Below are positions 23,521 to 31,271 of a stretch of 35,479 nucleotides of DNA, piece after piece. Location: NCBI GenBank assembly GCA_028727605.1, contig JAQYOA010000014.1, forward strand, positions 1 to 35,479, written 5' to 3'. Position 1 is the first letter of the stretch, and the number at the start of each line of letters is the position of its first letter. The notes under the pieces were generated by a model. It ran no database searches and was not told the DNA's origin. It saw only the letters and a program-made list of their open reading frames with translations. This stretch comes from Lachnospiraceae bacterium. Its GTDB lineage: Bacteria; Bacillota; Clostridia; Lachnospirales; Lachnospiraceae. A program made the position numbers and the translations under genes.

Positions 23521-26121
23521 TCAGCTTTCCGATCCTCTTATCTTTCCAAAAACAGTTTTTTCATTTCGAAGGTCAGAATACAAAGTGAGTCCGTTTCCTT
23601 CCAGACGGTATACTTTTACGATCTGTTCCAATTCCGGGAATTTTGGAAAAATCTTCGTCAAAAGATTCTCCTCCTTTTGGAAATAATCTTTTCGGAATGT
23701 TTTTGTTCGTTCATTTCCAAATACTGCCATATAGAAAATTCCCGCTTCCACCAAATCCTGGAACATATGACTTCCGTAGGACAGTTCCGGCATGGACCCG
23801 GCTGAACGATCAGACACTTCACACACAGCTGAGAAATGATGAATATCCGCAAACGCCACCGGCACACCCAGATCCGGAGAGGAAGTGCCAATTCGTCCGG
23901 GAGCAAACAGAATCATGCGGCTGTTCGGATCATTGGAAGCGAAATACCGGTTCAATTCGCCGATCATATAAGCAACCTTCGGTTTTTCCTTATACGGATA
24001 ACGATAATACGCTTCCGGTTCTACCCAGACAACAATCTGATAATTCTCTCTTCTTGAACCTCCCATAGCAGAATTTTCAACATCCAAAAGAACCTCTTGC
24101 GGATCAAAATCCGGTTCTTCCACTTCTCCCTGATCGATCCCGATCTGAAGGGGACGACACTGCAGCAGGTTGAAAACAAATTTCCCTTCTTTGTTTCCGT
24201 TGACGGTAAACTCAATGTCAACCGGGTAAGAATAAGCACTTTGTAATGTACGAAGTACTTCTTTCATACATTGAATAAACTCTTTGTTTTTCACTAATCC
24301 TTCGCAGCTTGCAAACAGAACATCTCTTCTCTGCCCTCGTTCCCGATACATCGTCTCCACTTCATAGTCGTGTTCCAGAACCATCTTTTTGTACCAGGGT
24401 TCCATTGCCGGCAGGATTTCTTTCAGCGGCCGCGTATCCTGCTTCCTGGTTCTGTAATCCATTACATCCACATACCCCTGGGAAAAACGATGTTTTTCCC
24501 GGATATCTGTCAAAGTCGATACCTCCGGTCGATCCAGGCTCACAATTCTCGGATAATCTCCCTCTGTGCGGTCAACTGCACGCGTGCCAAGTCCCATAAC
24601 GAGACGAAGCATTCCCTTAGACGGATCAATCTCACTGCTCCACCGATAGGAGCTGTAGGAATAACCTACGCCCGCAGCGTTTGGCATAAAGAAATCATCG
24701 AAGGTGTTTCCGGAAACCCGCTGCACCAGCACAGCCATCTGCTCATCCTGTTGTTCCAGCCCCCTCTGTCTTCGGTATTCCAGTGCTGAACGATCCATCG
24801 TACTTGCATACACAGTCCGAACTGCATTTTCCACTGCCTCAAGTCGCTCCTCCATAGATCCGTTGTTAATGCAGAACACCGACTCATACTTTCCTGCAAA
24901 TGCATTTCCGAAACCATCCTCCTGCAGAGAACTGGATCTCAGGATTATCGGACATTGTCCGAAATATTCCAGCATACGAACAAACTGTTCCCGAATCTGC
25001 TGGGGGAATACCCCTTTTTGAAATGCCTCCGCCATGGCAGGTGCCATCTCAAAATAGCCTTCCGGTTTCTTTTGTTTCATGCGAAGACTCCAGAAATGAT
25101 TATGTACAATATAGGTATAAAACACATCCGATCCGATATAAAAAGAATCATGGGGTTCCATCCATTGTGCAGCGTCTTTTGCATCTTTCTGAATCACTTT
25201 CCGTGCAAGAAGCATACCGCAGGCTTTACCGCCAATGCCGCCGCTGCCAACCATCCGGCTGTATACCTGAAAATAATCATCCGGCGCAAAATATTTTTCC
25301 AGAAGTTCCAGTATTCTCGGATCTCTGGACATCATATTGTGGGAAAAAATCTGTTCCGTCTCTTTTGTAAACGTTCCATCAGCCTGATACTGCATCTTTG
25401 CCTTATTAACCAAACGTTCCCAGCTGTCCAGGTTCTGGTTTTCCGTAATATTGGCATACTTATCTACCAGTGCGTAAAAACGACTGATCTCATAACCACC
25501 CTTCACTGCCAGAAATTCGCCGGTTGCACTCTCATAATGATGCGGCAAAAACATACTTGCTGAATACCGGTTCCAAACTTTCAGCGGATTAATGAAAAGC
25601 TCTTTTCCATCCTTATAAATATCCAGAAACAGCTGCGTTGTTTCACGAATACGAGCGATTGCCTCAAAGGAATGCCTTCCCCGCAAAACCGGGAAATAGG
25701 CAACGGTATCCAATTCAAACAGATACGGACAGGTCACCTGAAAGAAATTACCCATCATGAGATCCGTAGCCCAGGCGACCTGCAGATCGGAAAGGCAGTC
25801 GAAGACATAGAACGCATCTTTTCCTTCTTCCGTAATTCTCTTTCTTACACTAACTGTAAAACTCTCAAAACCTTTTCTCGGATCAAATTCGTAACAGCGG
25901 ATCCCCGGTGTATCTTCTGCAATCAAACGAGGATGACCGGTAAAGTGCATATAGAGAATATTTCTTTTATCCCTTACTGCCTGCTGACAGAACGGTTGAA
26001 CAAAAAACTGATATTCCTCCATGGAAGACACCTGCCATACCACGTTATCTCCCAAACGAATATGATCCAGAATAGTATCCAGACCTGAAAGTCCGGAACA
26101 GATACGTTCAAATGCTGCCAC
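23521..26121 (-). CDS. PPDK/PEP-synthase-type ATP-grasp protein fused to a P-loop-less RecA/KaiC-like domain
   Basis: The 866-residue protein starts at GTG (26119-26121) with AAGGAGG five bases upstream. Residues 8-185 resemble a KaiC/RadA-type RecA fold (SGLSGLDTILDHIRLGD; Walker-B-like AFYVFD at 103-108), but the GKT P-loop is missing. Residues 290-660 are the pyruvate-phosphate-dikinase N-terminal ATP-grasp: GSGGIGGKACGM, ILRSSSLQEDGFGNAFAGKY (393-412), GLGTRAVDRTEGDYPRIVS and the IEFTV...LLQCRP end. The phosphohistidine swivelling domain and the PEP/pyruvate barrel are absent. The C-terminal 200 residues contain APGRIGTSSPDLGVPVAF (740-757), shared with uncharacterised PEP/pyruvate-binding-domain proteins. 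The substrate is unknown. It follows the ABC exporter by 34 bases and is probably co-transcribed. Confidence 0.8.
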   Translation of the reverse strand: MAAFERICSGLSGLDTILDHIRLGDNVVWQVSSMEEYQFFVQPFCQQAVRDKRNILYMHFTGHPRLIAEDTPGIRCYEFDPRKGFESFTVSVRKRITEEGKDAFYVFDCLSDLQVAWATDLMMGNFFQVTCPYLFELDTVAYFPVLRGRHSFEAIARIRETTQLFLDIYKDGKELFINPLKVWNRYSASMFLPHHYESATGEFLAVKGGYEISRFYALVDKYANITENQNLDSWERLVNKAKMQYQADGTFTKETEQIFSHNMMSRDPRILELLEKYFAPDDYFQVYSRMVGSGGIGGKACGMLLARKVIQKDAKDAAQWMEPHDSFYIGSDVFYTYIVHNHFWSLRMKQKKPEGYFEMAPAMAEAFQKGVFPQQIREQFVRMLEYFGQCPIILRSSSLQEDGFGNAFAGKYESVFCINNGSMEERLEAVENAVRTVYASTMDRSALEYRRQRGLEQQDEQMAVLVQRVSGNTFDDFFMPNAAGVGYSYSSYRWSSEIDPSKGMLRLVMGLGTRAVDRTEGDYPRIVSLDRPEVSTLTDIREKHRFSQGYVDVMDYRTRKQDTRPLKEILPAMEPWYKKMVLEHDYEVETMYRERGQRRDVLFASCEGLVKNKEFIQCMKEVLRTLQSAYSYPVDIEFTVNGNKEGKFVFNLLQCRPLQIGIDQGEVEEPDFDPQEVLLDVENSAMGGSRRENYQIVVWVEPEAYYRYPYKEKPKVAYMIGELNRYFASNDPNSRMILFAPGRIGTSSPDLGVPVAFADIHHFSAVCEVSDRSAGSMPELSYGSHMFQDLVEAGIFYMAVFGNERTKTFRKDYFQKEENLLTKIFPKFPELEQIVKVYRLEGNGLTLYSDLRNEKTVFGKIRGSES

Positions 26122-26155
26122 GTTGACCTCCTTATCTTACGGTTATTAAAAACCG

Positions 26156-27922
26156 TCAAAACTGCATTTCATACAAATGCGCGTAAATGCCGCCTTTTTC
26201 AAGCAGTTCTTTGTGAGTACCTTCTTCCGCAATACCATCTTCATTCAAAACAAGAATTCTCTTTGCGTTTCGAATGGTAGAGAGGCGATGGGCAATCACA
26301 AAAGTTGTTCTGTCTTTCGCCAGCTTTTCAAGCGATGCCTGTACTACTTTTTCGCTTTCATTATCCAATGCGGAAGTTGCCTCATCAAAGATCAAAATCG
26401 GCGGATTTTTCAAAAATACACGTGCAATCGAAAGTCTTTGCTTTTGTCCTCCGGAAAGTTTCACACCTCTCTGTCCGATATCCGTATCATACCCGTCGGC
26501 AAGTTCCATAATGAAATCATGGGCATTTGCTGCCTTCGCTGCACGGATAACCTCCTCATCGGTAGCATCCGGACGACCATACCGGATATTTTCAATAATC
26601 GTTCCCGCAAACAGATAGACATCCTGCTGCACAATTCCAATATGATCTCTGAGATCTTTCAGTTTCACATCACGGATATCTTTTCCATCCAGATAAATTG
26701 TTCCGCTGCTGACATCATAGAATCGCGGAATCAGAGAACACAAGGTAGTCTTTCCGGCACCAGAACTGCCCACAAGTGCAACGTAATCTCCTGCCGGAAC
26801 GTTCAGACTCACATGAGAAAGCACATTTTCCTGGGTTGACTCATAATGGAAGGAAACATCCTCAAAGCGAACTTCCCCTGCAACCTCTTTTAACGGAAGC
26901 GCATCCGGTTTATCTTCAATATCCGGAGCAATACTCATAATCTCCAGGAAACGTTCATATCCTGTATATCCGTTCTGAAACTGCTCCGTAAAATTCACCA
27001 GCTTCTTAACAGGATCTGTACAGTTACTGATATACAAAAGGAAGGTAACCAGATCAGCTGCAGCAAGTTCTCCTCTCGTCATCAGAAAAGCACCTACAAT
27101 CAAGGAAGCAACGGTAATCAGCGTGGAAAAAGCTCCCATTCCGGAGTTGTAAATACCCATATATTTATAGCTGACCCTCTTGGAATCCACAAACCGATCA
27201 TTGCCTGCGCTGAACTTCCGCATTTCCTCGCTCTCATTGCCAAATGATTTCACCACACGGATACCGGACAGGCTGTCCTCAATCTGGCTGTTAATGTCAG
27301 CAATTCTGCGGCGGTTCTCCGTAAAAGCTCTTTTCATCCTTTTATTCATAAAAAGAGCATAAACCAGCATGACCAGAATTACTACAAGCGGAACACAGGC
27401 GAGAACCGGATTTACCGCAAACAGAATTGCCATGGCACCGACCAGCTTAATGGCGGAAATCACAATATCTTCCGGCCCATGATGAAGCAGTTCGCTGATA
27501 TCAAAGAGGTCACTGGTGATTCTGGAAAGCAAATGTCCTACTTTCTGATTATCAAAAAACGCGAATGATAATTTCTGATAGTGTCCAAAAATTTCATTTC
27601 TCATGTCGTGTTCAATTTTTGCACCCATCATATGTCCAAAGTATGCAATATAAAAATTACATCCCATCTCCAGCGCAACAAGTGCAATCATCAAAACACC
27701 GAGACGGAAAATCTCGCCGGTTGCTTCTCCAAGTGGTTTCAAAACCACAGTTCCGGTAATGTAGCGTACAATCAAAGGCAGCACCAGCGTGATGGCTGCA
27801 CCGATAATTGCAAAAAACATATCCGAAAAAAACAGGCCTTTATATGGCTTGTAATATCGCATCAGCAGTCTGATCTTTCCGCCTTTTCCATATTGTTCCG
27901 TATCCTGACTGTTTTGGCTCAT
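26156..27922 (-). CDS. ABC exporter, half-transporter (transmembrane plus ATPase)
   Basis: This type-IV ABC half-transporter would work as a dimer exporting a lipid, drug or peptide. From the ATG at 27920-27922 (AAGGA site five to seven bases upstream) it has 588 residues; an in-frame ATG 72 bases earlier lacks a ribosome site. Residues 20-310 hold six hydrophobic segments. The ATPase domain has Walker A GSSGAGKTT, Q-loop QQDVYLFAGT, signature LSGGQKQR, Walker B ILIFDEATSALD and the switch His in IAHRLST. The substrate cannot be read from sequence. It is single, not paired with a second half, and the PPDK-like gene follows in the same transcript. Confidence 0.92.
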   Translation of the reverse strand: MSQNSQDTEQYGKGGKIRLLMRYYKPYKGLFFSDMFFAIIGAAITLVLPLIVRYITGTVVLKPLGEATGEIFRLGVLMIALVALEMGCNFYIAYFGHMMGAKIEHDMRNEIFGHYQKLSFAFFDNQKVGHLLSRITSDLFDISELLHHGPEDIVISAIKLVGAMAILFAVNPVLACVPLVVILVMLVYALFMNKRMKRAFTENRRRIADINSQIEDSLSGIRVVKSFGNESEEMRKFSAGNDRFVDSKRVSYKYMGIYNSGMGAFSTLITVASLIVGAFLMTRGELAAADLVTFLLYISNCTDPVKKLVNFTEQFQNGYTGYERFLEIMSIAPDIEDKPDALPLKEVAGEVRFEDVSFHYESTQENVLSHVSLNVPAGDYVALVGSSGAGKTTLCSLIPRFYDVSSGTIYLDGKDIRDVKLKDLRDHIGIVQQDVYLFAGTIIENIRYGRPDATDEEVIRAAKAANAHDFIMELADGYDTDIGQRGVKLSGGQKQRLSIARVFLKNPPILIFDEATSALDNESEKVVQASLEKLAKDRTTFVIAHRLSTIRNAKRILVLNEDGIAEEGTHKELLEKGGIYAHLYEMQF

Positions 27923-28030
27923 AATCCTTCTCTCCTCATTTGTTCTTGTTCTTTTTGTACAACAACTTGCCGTATTTAGTTTTCTCCCATCCATACATCT
28001 GACTAAAACAGCACTGCTTTACAGCATATA

Positions 28031-28059
28031 ATTGTATCATTTTTCACAGGGTAAATCAA
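28031..28059 (-). promoter_or_regulatory. Sigma-A promoter of the ABC transporter operon
   Basis: TTGATT (28054-28059), 17 bases, TACAAT (28031-28036), with TGA immediately before the -10 box (extended -10). It lies about 108 bases before the chosen start codon and just after the thrS terminator. Confidence 0.7.
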
Positions 28060-28076
28060 ACCATTTGTAAGGATCG

Positions 28077-28118
28077 AAAAAACGCAGGCCTGTCTTCCTT
28101 AGACAGTCCCGCGTTTTT
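28077..28118 (-). terminator. Terminator after thrS
   Basis: On the minus strand AAAACGCGGG-A-CTGTC pairs with GACAG-G-CCTGCGTTTT, followed by further T residues. It starts about 23 bases after the thrS stop. Confidence 0.85.
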
Positions 28119-28140
28119 CTGCCACGTTGGAAAAAGGTGT

Positions 28141-30108
28141 TTATCTCTTTTTCTCATCCTCCGGAAGTTCTTTCCGAATCTCTTTTGTACGGATTTCTTT
28201 ACAGATCTGATCCACAAATTCGCCAAGCGGCTTCGGGCCTTCATTTCCTTCGAAACGGCTTCTTACAGAGACAAGACCCTGTTCTGCCTCACTTGCACCA
28301 ACCACCAGCATATACGGAATCTTATCCATTCTGGCATCACGAATCTTATATCCGATCTTTTCACTGCGGTTATCAACGGTAACATCAACATTATTTCTTG
28401 CAAGCTCTTTCCGAACCTGCTCAGCATAATCCGCATATTTATCCGAAATCGGCAGAACACGTACCTGCTCCGGACACAACCAGGTCGGGAATTTACCTGC
28501 ATATTTTTCAATCAGCCATGCCAATGTTCTCTCATAGCATCCAAGAGATGTTCTGTGAATAATGTATGGACGAATCTTATCTCCATTCTGATCAATGTAA
28601 TACATATCGAAGTTTTCTGCAATCGCACAATCCAGCTGAATGGTGATCATAGTATCTTCCTTACCGTACACATTCTTTGCCTGAATGTCGATCTTAGGTC
28701 CATAGAATGCAGCTTCTCCGTCAGCCTCGGTGAAAGGAAGATTATCATTTTTCAGAATCTGACGAAGTGCATCCTGTGTTTTCTCCCAGTACGCTTCATC
28801 TCCCAGATATTTTTCCCGGTTGTTGGGATCCCATTTGGACAAACGATAGGTCACATCCTCCTGCAGTCCCAGAGTTGACAGAACATAGTTTGCCAGATTC
28901 AGGCAGTTCTGCAGTTCCTCTTCTGCCTGATCCGGACGGATCACCAGGTGACCTTCTGAAATCGTGAACTGACGTACCCGAGTCAGGCCATGCATCTCAC
29001 CGGAATCTTCATTTCGGAACAGAGTGGAGGTCTCACCATAACGGATCGGCAGCTCCCGGTAAGAATGCTGTTTATTCTTATAACAGTAATACTGGAACGG
29101 ACATGTCATCGGACGCAGAGCAAATACTTCCTTATCCTTTTCTTCATCTCCCAGTACAAACATTCCATCCTGGTAATGATCCCAGTGTCCGGAAATCTTA
29201 TACAAGTCACTCTTTGCCATAAACGGAGTTTTGGTACGGACATAACCCCATTCCTTGTCCTCCAGATCCTCAATCCAGCGCTGCAGCTTCATGATCATCT
29301 TCGTTCCGTTCGGAAGAATCAGCGGAAGACCCTGTCCGATAACATCGACTGTTGTGAACAACTCCATCTCACGACCCAGTTTGTTGTGATCCCGTTTTTT
29401 GATATCTTCCAGATGCTCAAGATATGCAGCCAGTTCCTCTTTTTTGTTAAATGCGGTTCCGTAAATTCTCTGCAGCTGGGCACGGGAAGAATCCCCTCTC
29501 CAGTAAGCCATGGAAGAAGAAATCAGTTTAAATGCTTTAATCCCTTTTGTGCTCATCAGATGAGGACCGGCACACAGATCCACAAAACCGCCCTGATCAT
29601 AGAAAGAAATCTCGGCATCCTCCGGAAGATCCCGGATCAGTTCGACTTTATATGGCTCGTCTTTTTCTTCCATGAATTTAATTGCCTCTTCTCTTGGAAG
29701 TGTAAAGCGTTTCAGTTCATGACCTTCCTTGATGATCTTTTTCATCTCTTTTTCCAGATTATCCAGATCTTCTCTGGAGAAGGGAGCATGATCGAAATCA
29801 TAGTAAAATCCCTCGTCGATCGATGGTCCGATTGTAATTTTGGCATCCGGGAACAGTCTCTTGACCGCCTCTGCCAATACATGAGAACAGGTATGACGCA
29901 CGGTACGAAGTCCCGCCTCATCATTTGCTGTCAGAATACTGACTGTACAATCCTGATCAATGACCGTTCTAAGATCAACAAGATTACCATCAACTTCGCC
30001 CACACAGGCTGCTCTTGCCAAACCATCGCTGAGATCCTTTGCGATCTCATAAACACTCATGGCATGATCATATTCTTTCACACTTCCGTCTTTTAATGTG
30101 ATTTTCAT
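28141..30108 (-). CDS. thrS: Threonyl-tRNA synthetase
   Basis: ThrRS charges tRNA-Thr. The 655-residue protein (start ATG 30106-30108, AAAGGA ten bases upstream; an ATG nine bases earlier is too close to that site) has all usual domains. The TGS domain spans about residues 1-60. The editing domain has HTCSHVLAEA and the Cys/His of CAGPHL. The class II core has MTCPFQYY (zinc Cys), FRNEDSGEMHGLTRVRQF (motif 2) and IIHRTSLGCYERTLAWLIE (motif 3). The C-terminal anticodon-binding domain begins near LCPEQVRVLPIS. Expression is controlled by the T-box leader directly upstream. It is monocistronic, ending at a strong terminator. Confidence 0.97.
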   Translation of the reverse strand: MKITLKDGSVKEYDHAMSVYEIAKDLSDGLARAACVGEVDGNLVDLRTVIDQDCTVSILTANDEAGLRTVRHTCSHVLAEAVKRLFPDAKITIGPSIDEGFYYDFDHAPFSREDLDNLEKEMKKIIKEGHELKRFTLPREEAIKFMEEKDEPYKVELIRDLPEDAEISFYDQGGFVDLCAGPHLMSTKGIKAFKLISSSMAYWRGDSSRAQLQRIYGTAFNKKEELAAYLEHLEDIKKRDHNKLGREMELFTTVDVIGQGLPLILPNGTKMIMKLQRWIEDLEDKEWGYVRTKTPFMAKSDLYKISGHWDHYQDGMFVLGDEEKDKEVFALRPMTCPFQYYCYKNKQHSYRELPIRYGETSTLFRNEDSGEMHGLTRVRQFTISEGHLVIRPDQAEEELQNCLNLANYVLSTLGLQEDVTYRLSKWDPNNREKYLGDEAYWEKTQDALRQILKNDNLPFTEADGEAAFYGPKIDIQAKNVYGKEDTMITIQLDCAIAENFDMYYIDQNGDKIRPYIIHRTSLGCYERTLAWLIEKYAGKFPTWLCPEQVRVLPISDKYADYAEQVRKELARNNVDVTVDNRSEKIGYKIRDARMDKIPYMLVVGASEAEQGLVSVRSRFEGNEGPKPLGEFVDQICKEIRTKEIRKELPEDEKKR

Positions 30109-30219
30109 TCTTTTCATTTCCTTTCTGTTTAATTTAAAAGAAAGCTCCGTTCCGAACCGGGGCGGACTTTAAGTCCCGAAAAAACGATTCTTCTGCGGAT
30201 ATTCTCAGAATCAGAAAAC

Positions 30220-30488
30220 AAAAAAATCCCTTACATTGCTTATGCAATGCAAGGGACGTATTTCACGCGGTTCCACCCTCCTTGTTCTGAAAGCAGATAA
30301 AAAACACAATTTCTTTTCAGAACCTCTCGTTATTGACGATAACGGAATCACCGGGCTGTATTAAAGCCACTCAGAGGCGGTCTTCGGACGTTTCCTGCAA
30401 GAATGCTTTCACCACAAGGCATTCCTCTCTGCTGCTTTTCACATCGTACTCTTCTCTTCAGCGTATTATTCTATGTTTTCTTTTTCAT
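30220..30488 (-). ncRNA. T-box riboswitch controlling thrS, specifier ACC (Thr)
   Basis: The leader senses uncharged tRNA-Thr. The T-box sequence AAGGAGGGTGGAACCGCG is at 30266-30283 on the minus strand. It is followed by a terminator: TCCCTTGCATTGC (30244-30256) pairs with GCAATGTAAGGGA (30227-30239) and runs into TTTTTTT (30220-30226). In the 3' side of Stem I the specifier triplet is ACC (30379-30381), preceded by GAAG and followed by a purine, matching Thr. The AGAGTACGATG-type segment near the 5' end belongs to the base of Stem I. When tRNA-Thr is uncharged it pairs with the GGTGG-loop and stabilises the antiterminator. Confidence 0.95.
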
Positions 30489-30492
30489 ACTT

Positions 30493-30521
30493 ATCTTAAT
30501 CCCAAAACCCTTCTTTGTAAA
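30493..30521 (-). promoter_or_regulatory. Promoter of the thrS T-box transcript
   Basis: TTTACA (30516-30521), 17 bases, TAAGAT (30493-30498) on the minus strand, placing the transcript start near 30486, at the 5' end of the T-box leader. It is back-to-back with the ogt promoter. Confidence 0.6.
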
Positions 30522-30532
30522 GAGTTTTTTGC

Positions 30533-30561
30533 TTGACAAGCAAATAATCCCATGATAGTTT
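30533..30561 (+). promoter_or_regulatory. Possible promoter of ogt
   Basis: A perfect TTGACA (30533-30538) is followed after 17 bases by the weak -10 TAGTTT (30556-30561). It lies about 70 bases before the ogt start codon and is divergent from the thrS promoter. Confidence 0.5.
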
Positions 30562-30628
30562 TTTTCCGTAAGTATCTTTTTGCGGTTTCTCTCAACCATA
30601 TTGAAACCGTATACAGAAAGGAAATTCG

Positions 30629-31177
30629 ATGTTATTTGAGGCAAAACAACCATCTCCTCTCGGACTTATTACCATGGTAAGTGACGGAACCAATCTGGTC
30701 GGTCTGTATCTGGAGGGACAGAAATATTTTTGCAGTTCCATCCGCGAAAAACCAATTTTACAAAGTGATTTACCCATCTTTGATGTGACAAAAGACTGGC
30801 TGAAACGCTATTTTTCCGGAAAGAAGCCGGAAATTGCGTCTCTTTCGCTGAATCCTGCCGGCAGTGAATTTCGCCATCTGATCTGGAAATTTCTTTGCGA
30901 AATCCCTTATGGTCAAACCACCACTTACGGTGCACTTGCACAAAAAGCGTCTCACCTCTTAAACAGACCACGGATGTCTGCTCAGGCTGTCGGAGGAGCT
31001 GTGGCACATAACCCCATTTCGATCATTATTCCCTGCCATCGTGTCATAGGTTCCAACGGCAGTCTGACGGGATACGCAGGCGGAATTGATCGGAAGGTCA
31101 AACTGCTGCAGCTGGAAGGAATCAACATAGACCTTTCCGATTTGCATGTTTGCCTTCCACAAAATGTAGAAACTTGA
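30629..31177 (+). CDS. ogt: Methylated-DNA--protein-cysteine methyltransferase
   Basis: The protein removes methyl groups from O6-methylguanine (and O4-methylthymine) by irreversible transfer to its own cysteine. The 182 residues include the helix-turn-helix stretch PYGQTTTYGALAQKA and the acceptor motif IIPCHRVIG, with Asn in AHNPISIIIPCHR. An AAAGGAA site precedes the ATG. Length is typical of Ogt/MGMT without an Ada regulatory domain. It is a single gene between the thrS leader and the flavodiiron gene. No Ada box is apparent, so constitutive expression is assumed. Confidence 0.95.
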   Translation: MLFEAKQPSPLGLITMVSDGTNLVGLYLEGQKYFCSSIREKPILQSDLPIFDVTKDWLKRYFSGKKPEIASLSLNPAGSEFRHLIWKFLCEIPYGQTTTYGALAQKASHLLNRPRMSAQAVGGAVAHNPISIIIPCHRVIGSNGSLTGYAGGIDRKVKLLQLEGINIDLSDLHVCLPQNVET

Positions 31178-31206
31178 TCCGGCCACTTTTCAATCAAAAT
31201 ATTGTA

Positions 31207-31215
31207 TGATATAAT
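31207..31215 (+). promoter_or_regulatory. Extended -10 promoter of the flavodiiron gene
   Basis: TGATATAAT is a perfect extended -10 (TATAAT at 31210-31215). The -35 region 17 bases upstream (TTTTCA) is weak, as expected for this class. The start point is about 50 bases before the coding region. Confidence 0.65.
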
Positions 31216-31271
31216 CATGAACAGCGAGATTCTGATATCAGTAAAAATAAAACAACGAGGTGACTAAAATT

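Noticed and set aside
26122-26155. Terminator between the ABC exporter and the PPDK-like gene
   Set aside because: ACGGTT/AACCGT gives only six pairs and no T run, so the two genes are treated as co-transcribed.
28990-30096. Long open frame of 368 codons on the plus strand opposite thrS
   Set aside because: It lies wholly inside thrS, its translation is Phe/Ile/His/Cys-rich without family motifs, and it has no ribosome site. It is a by-product of thrS codon use.
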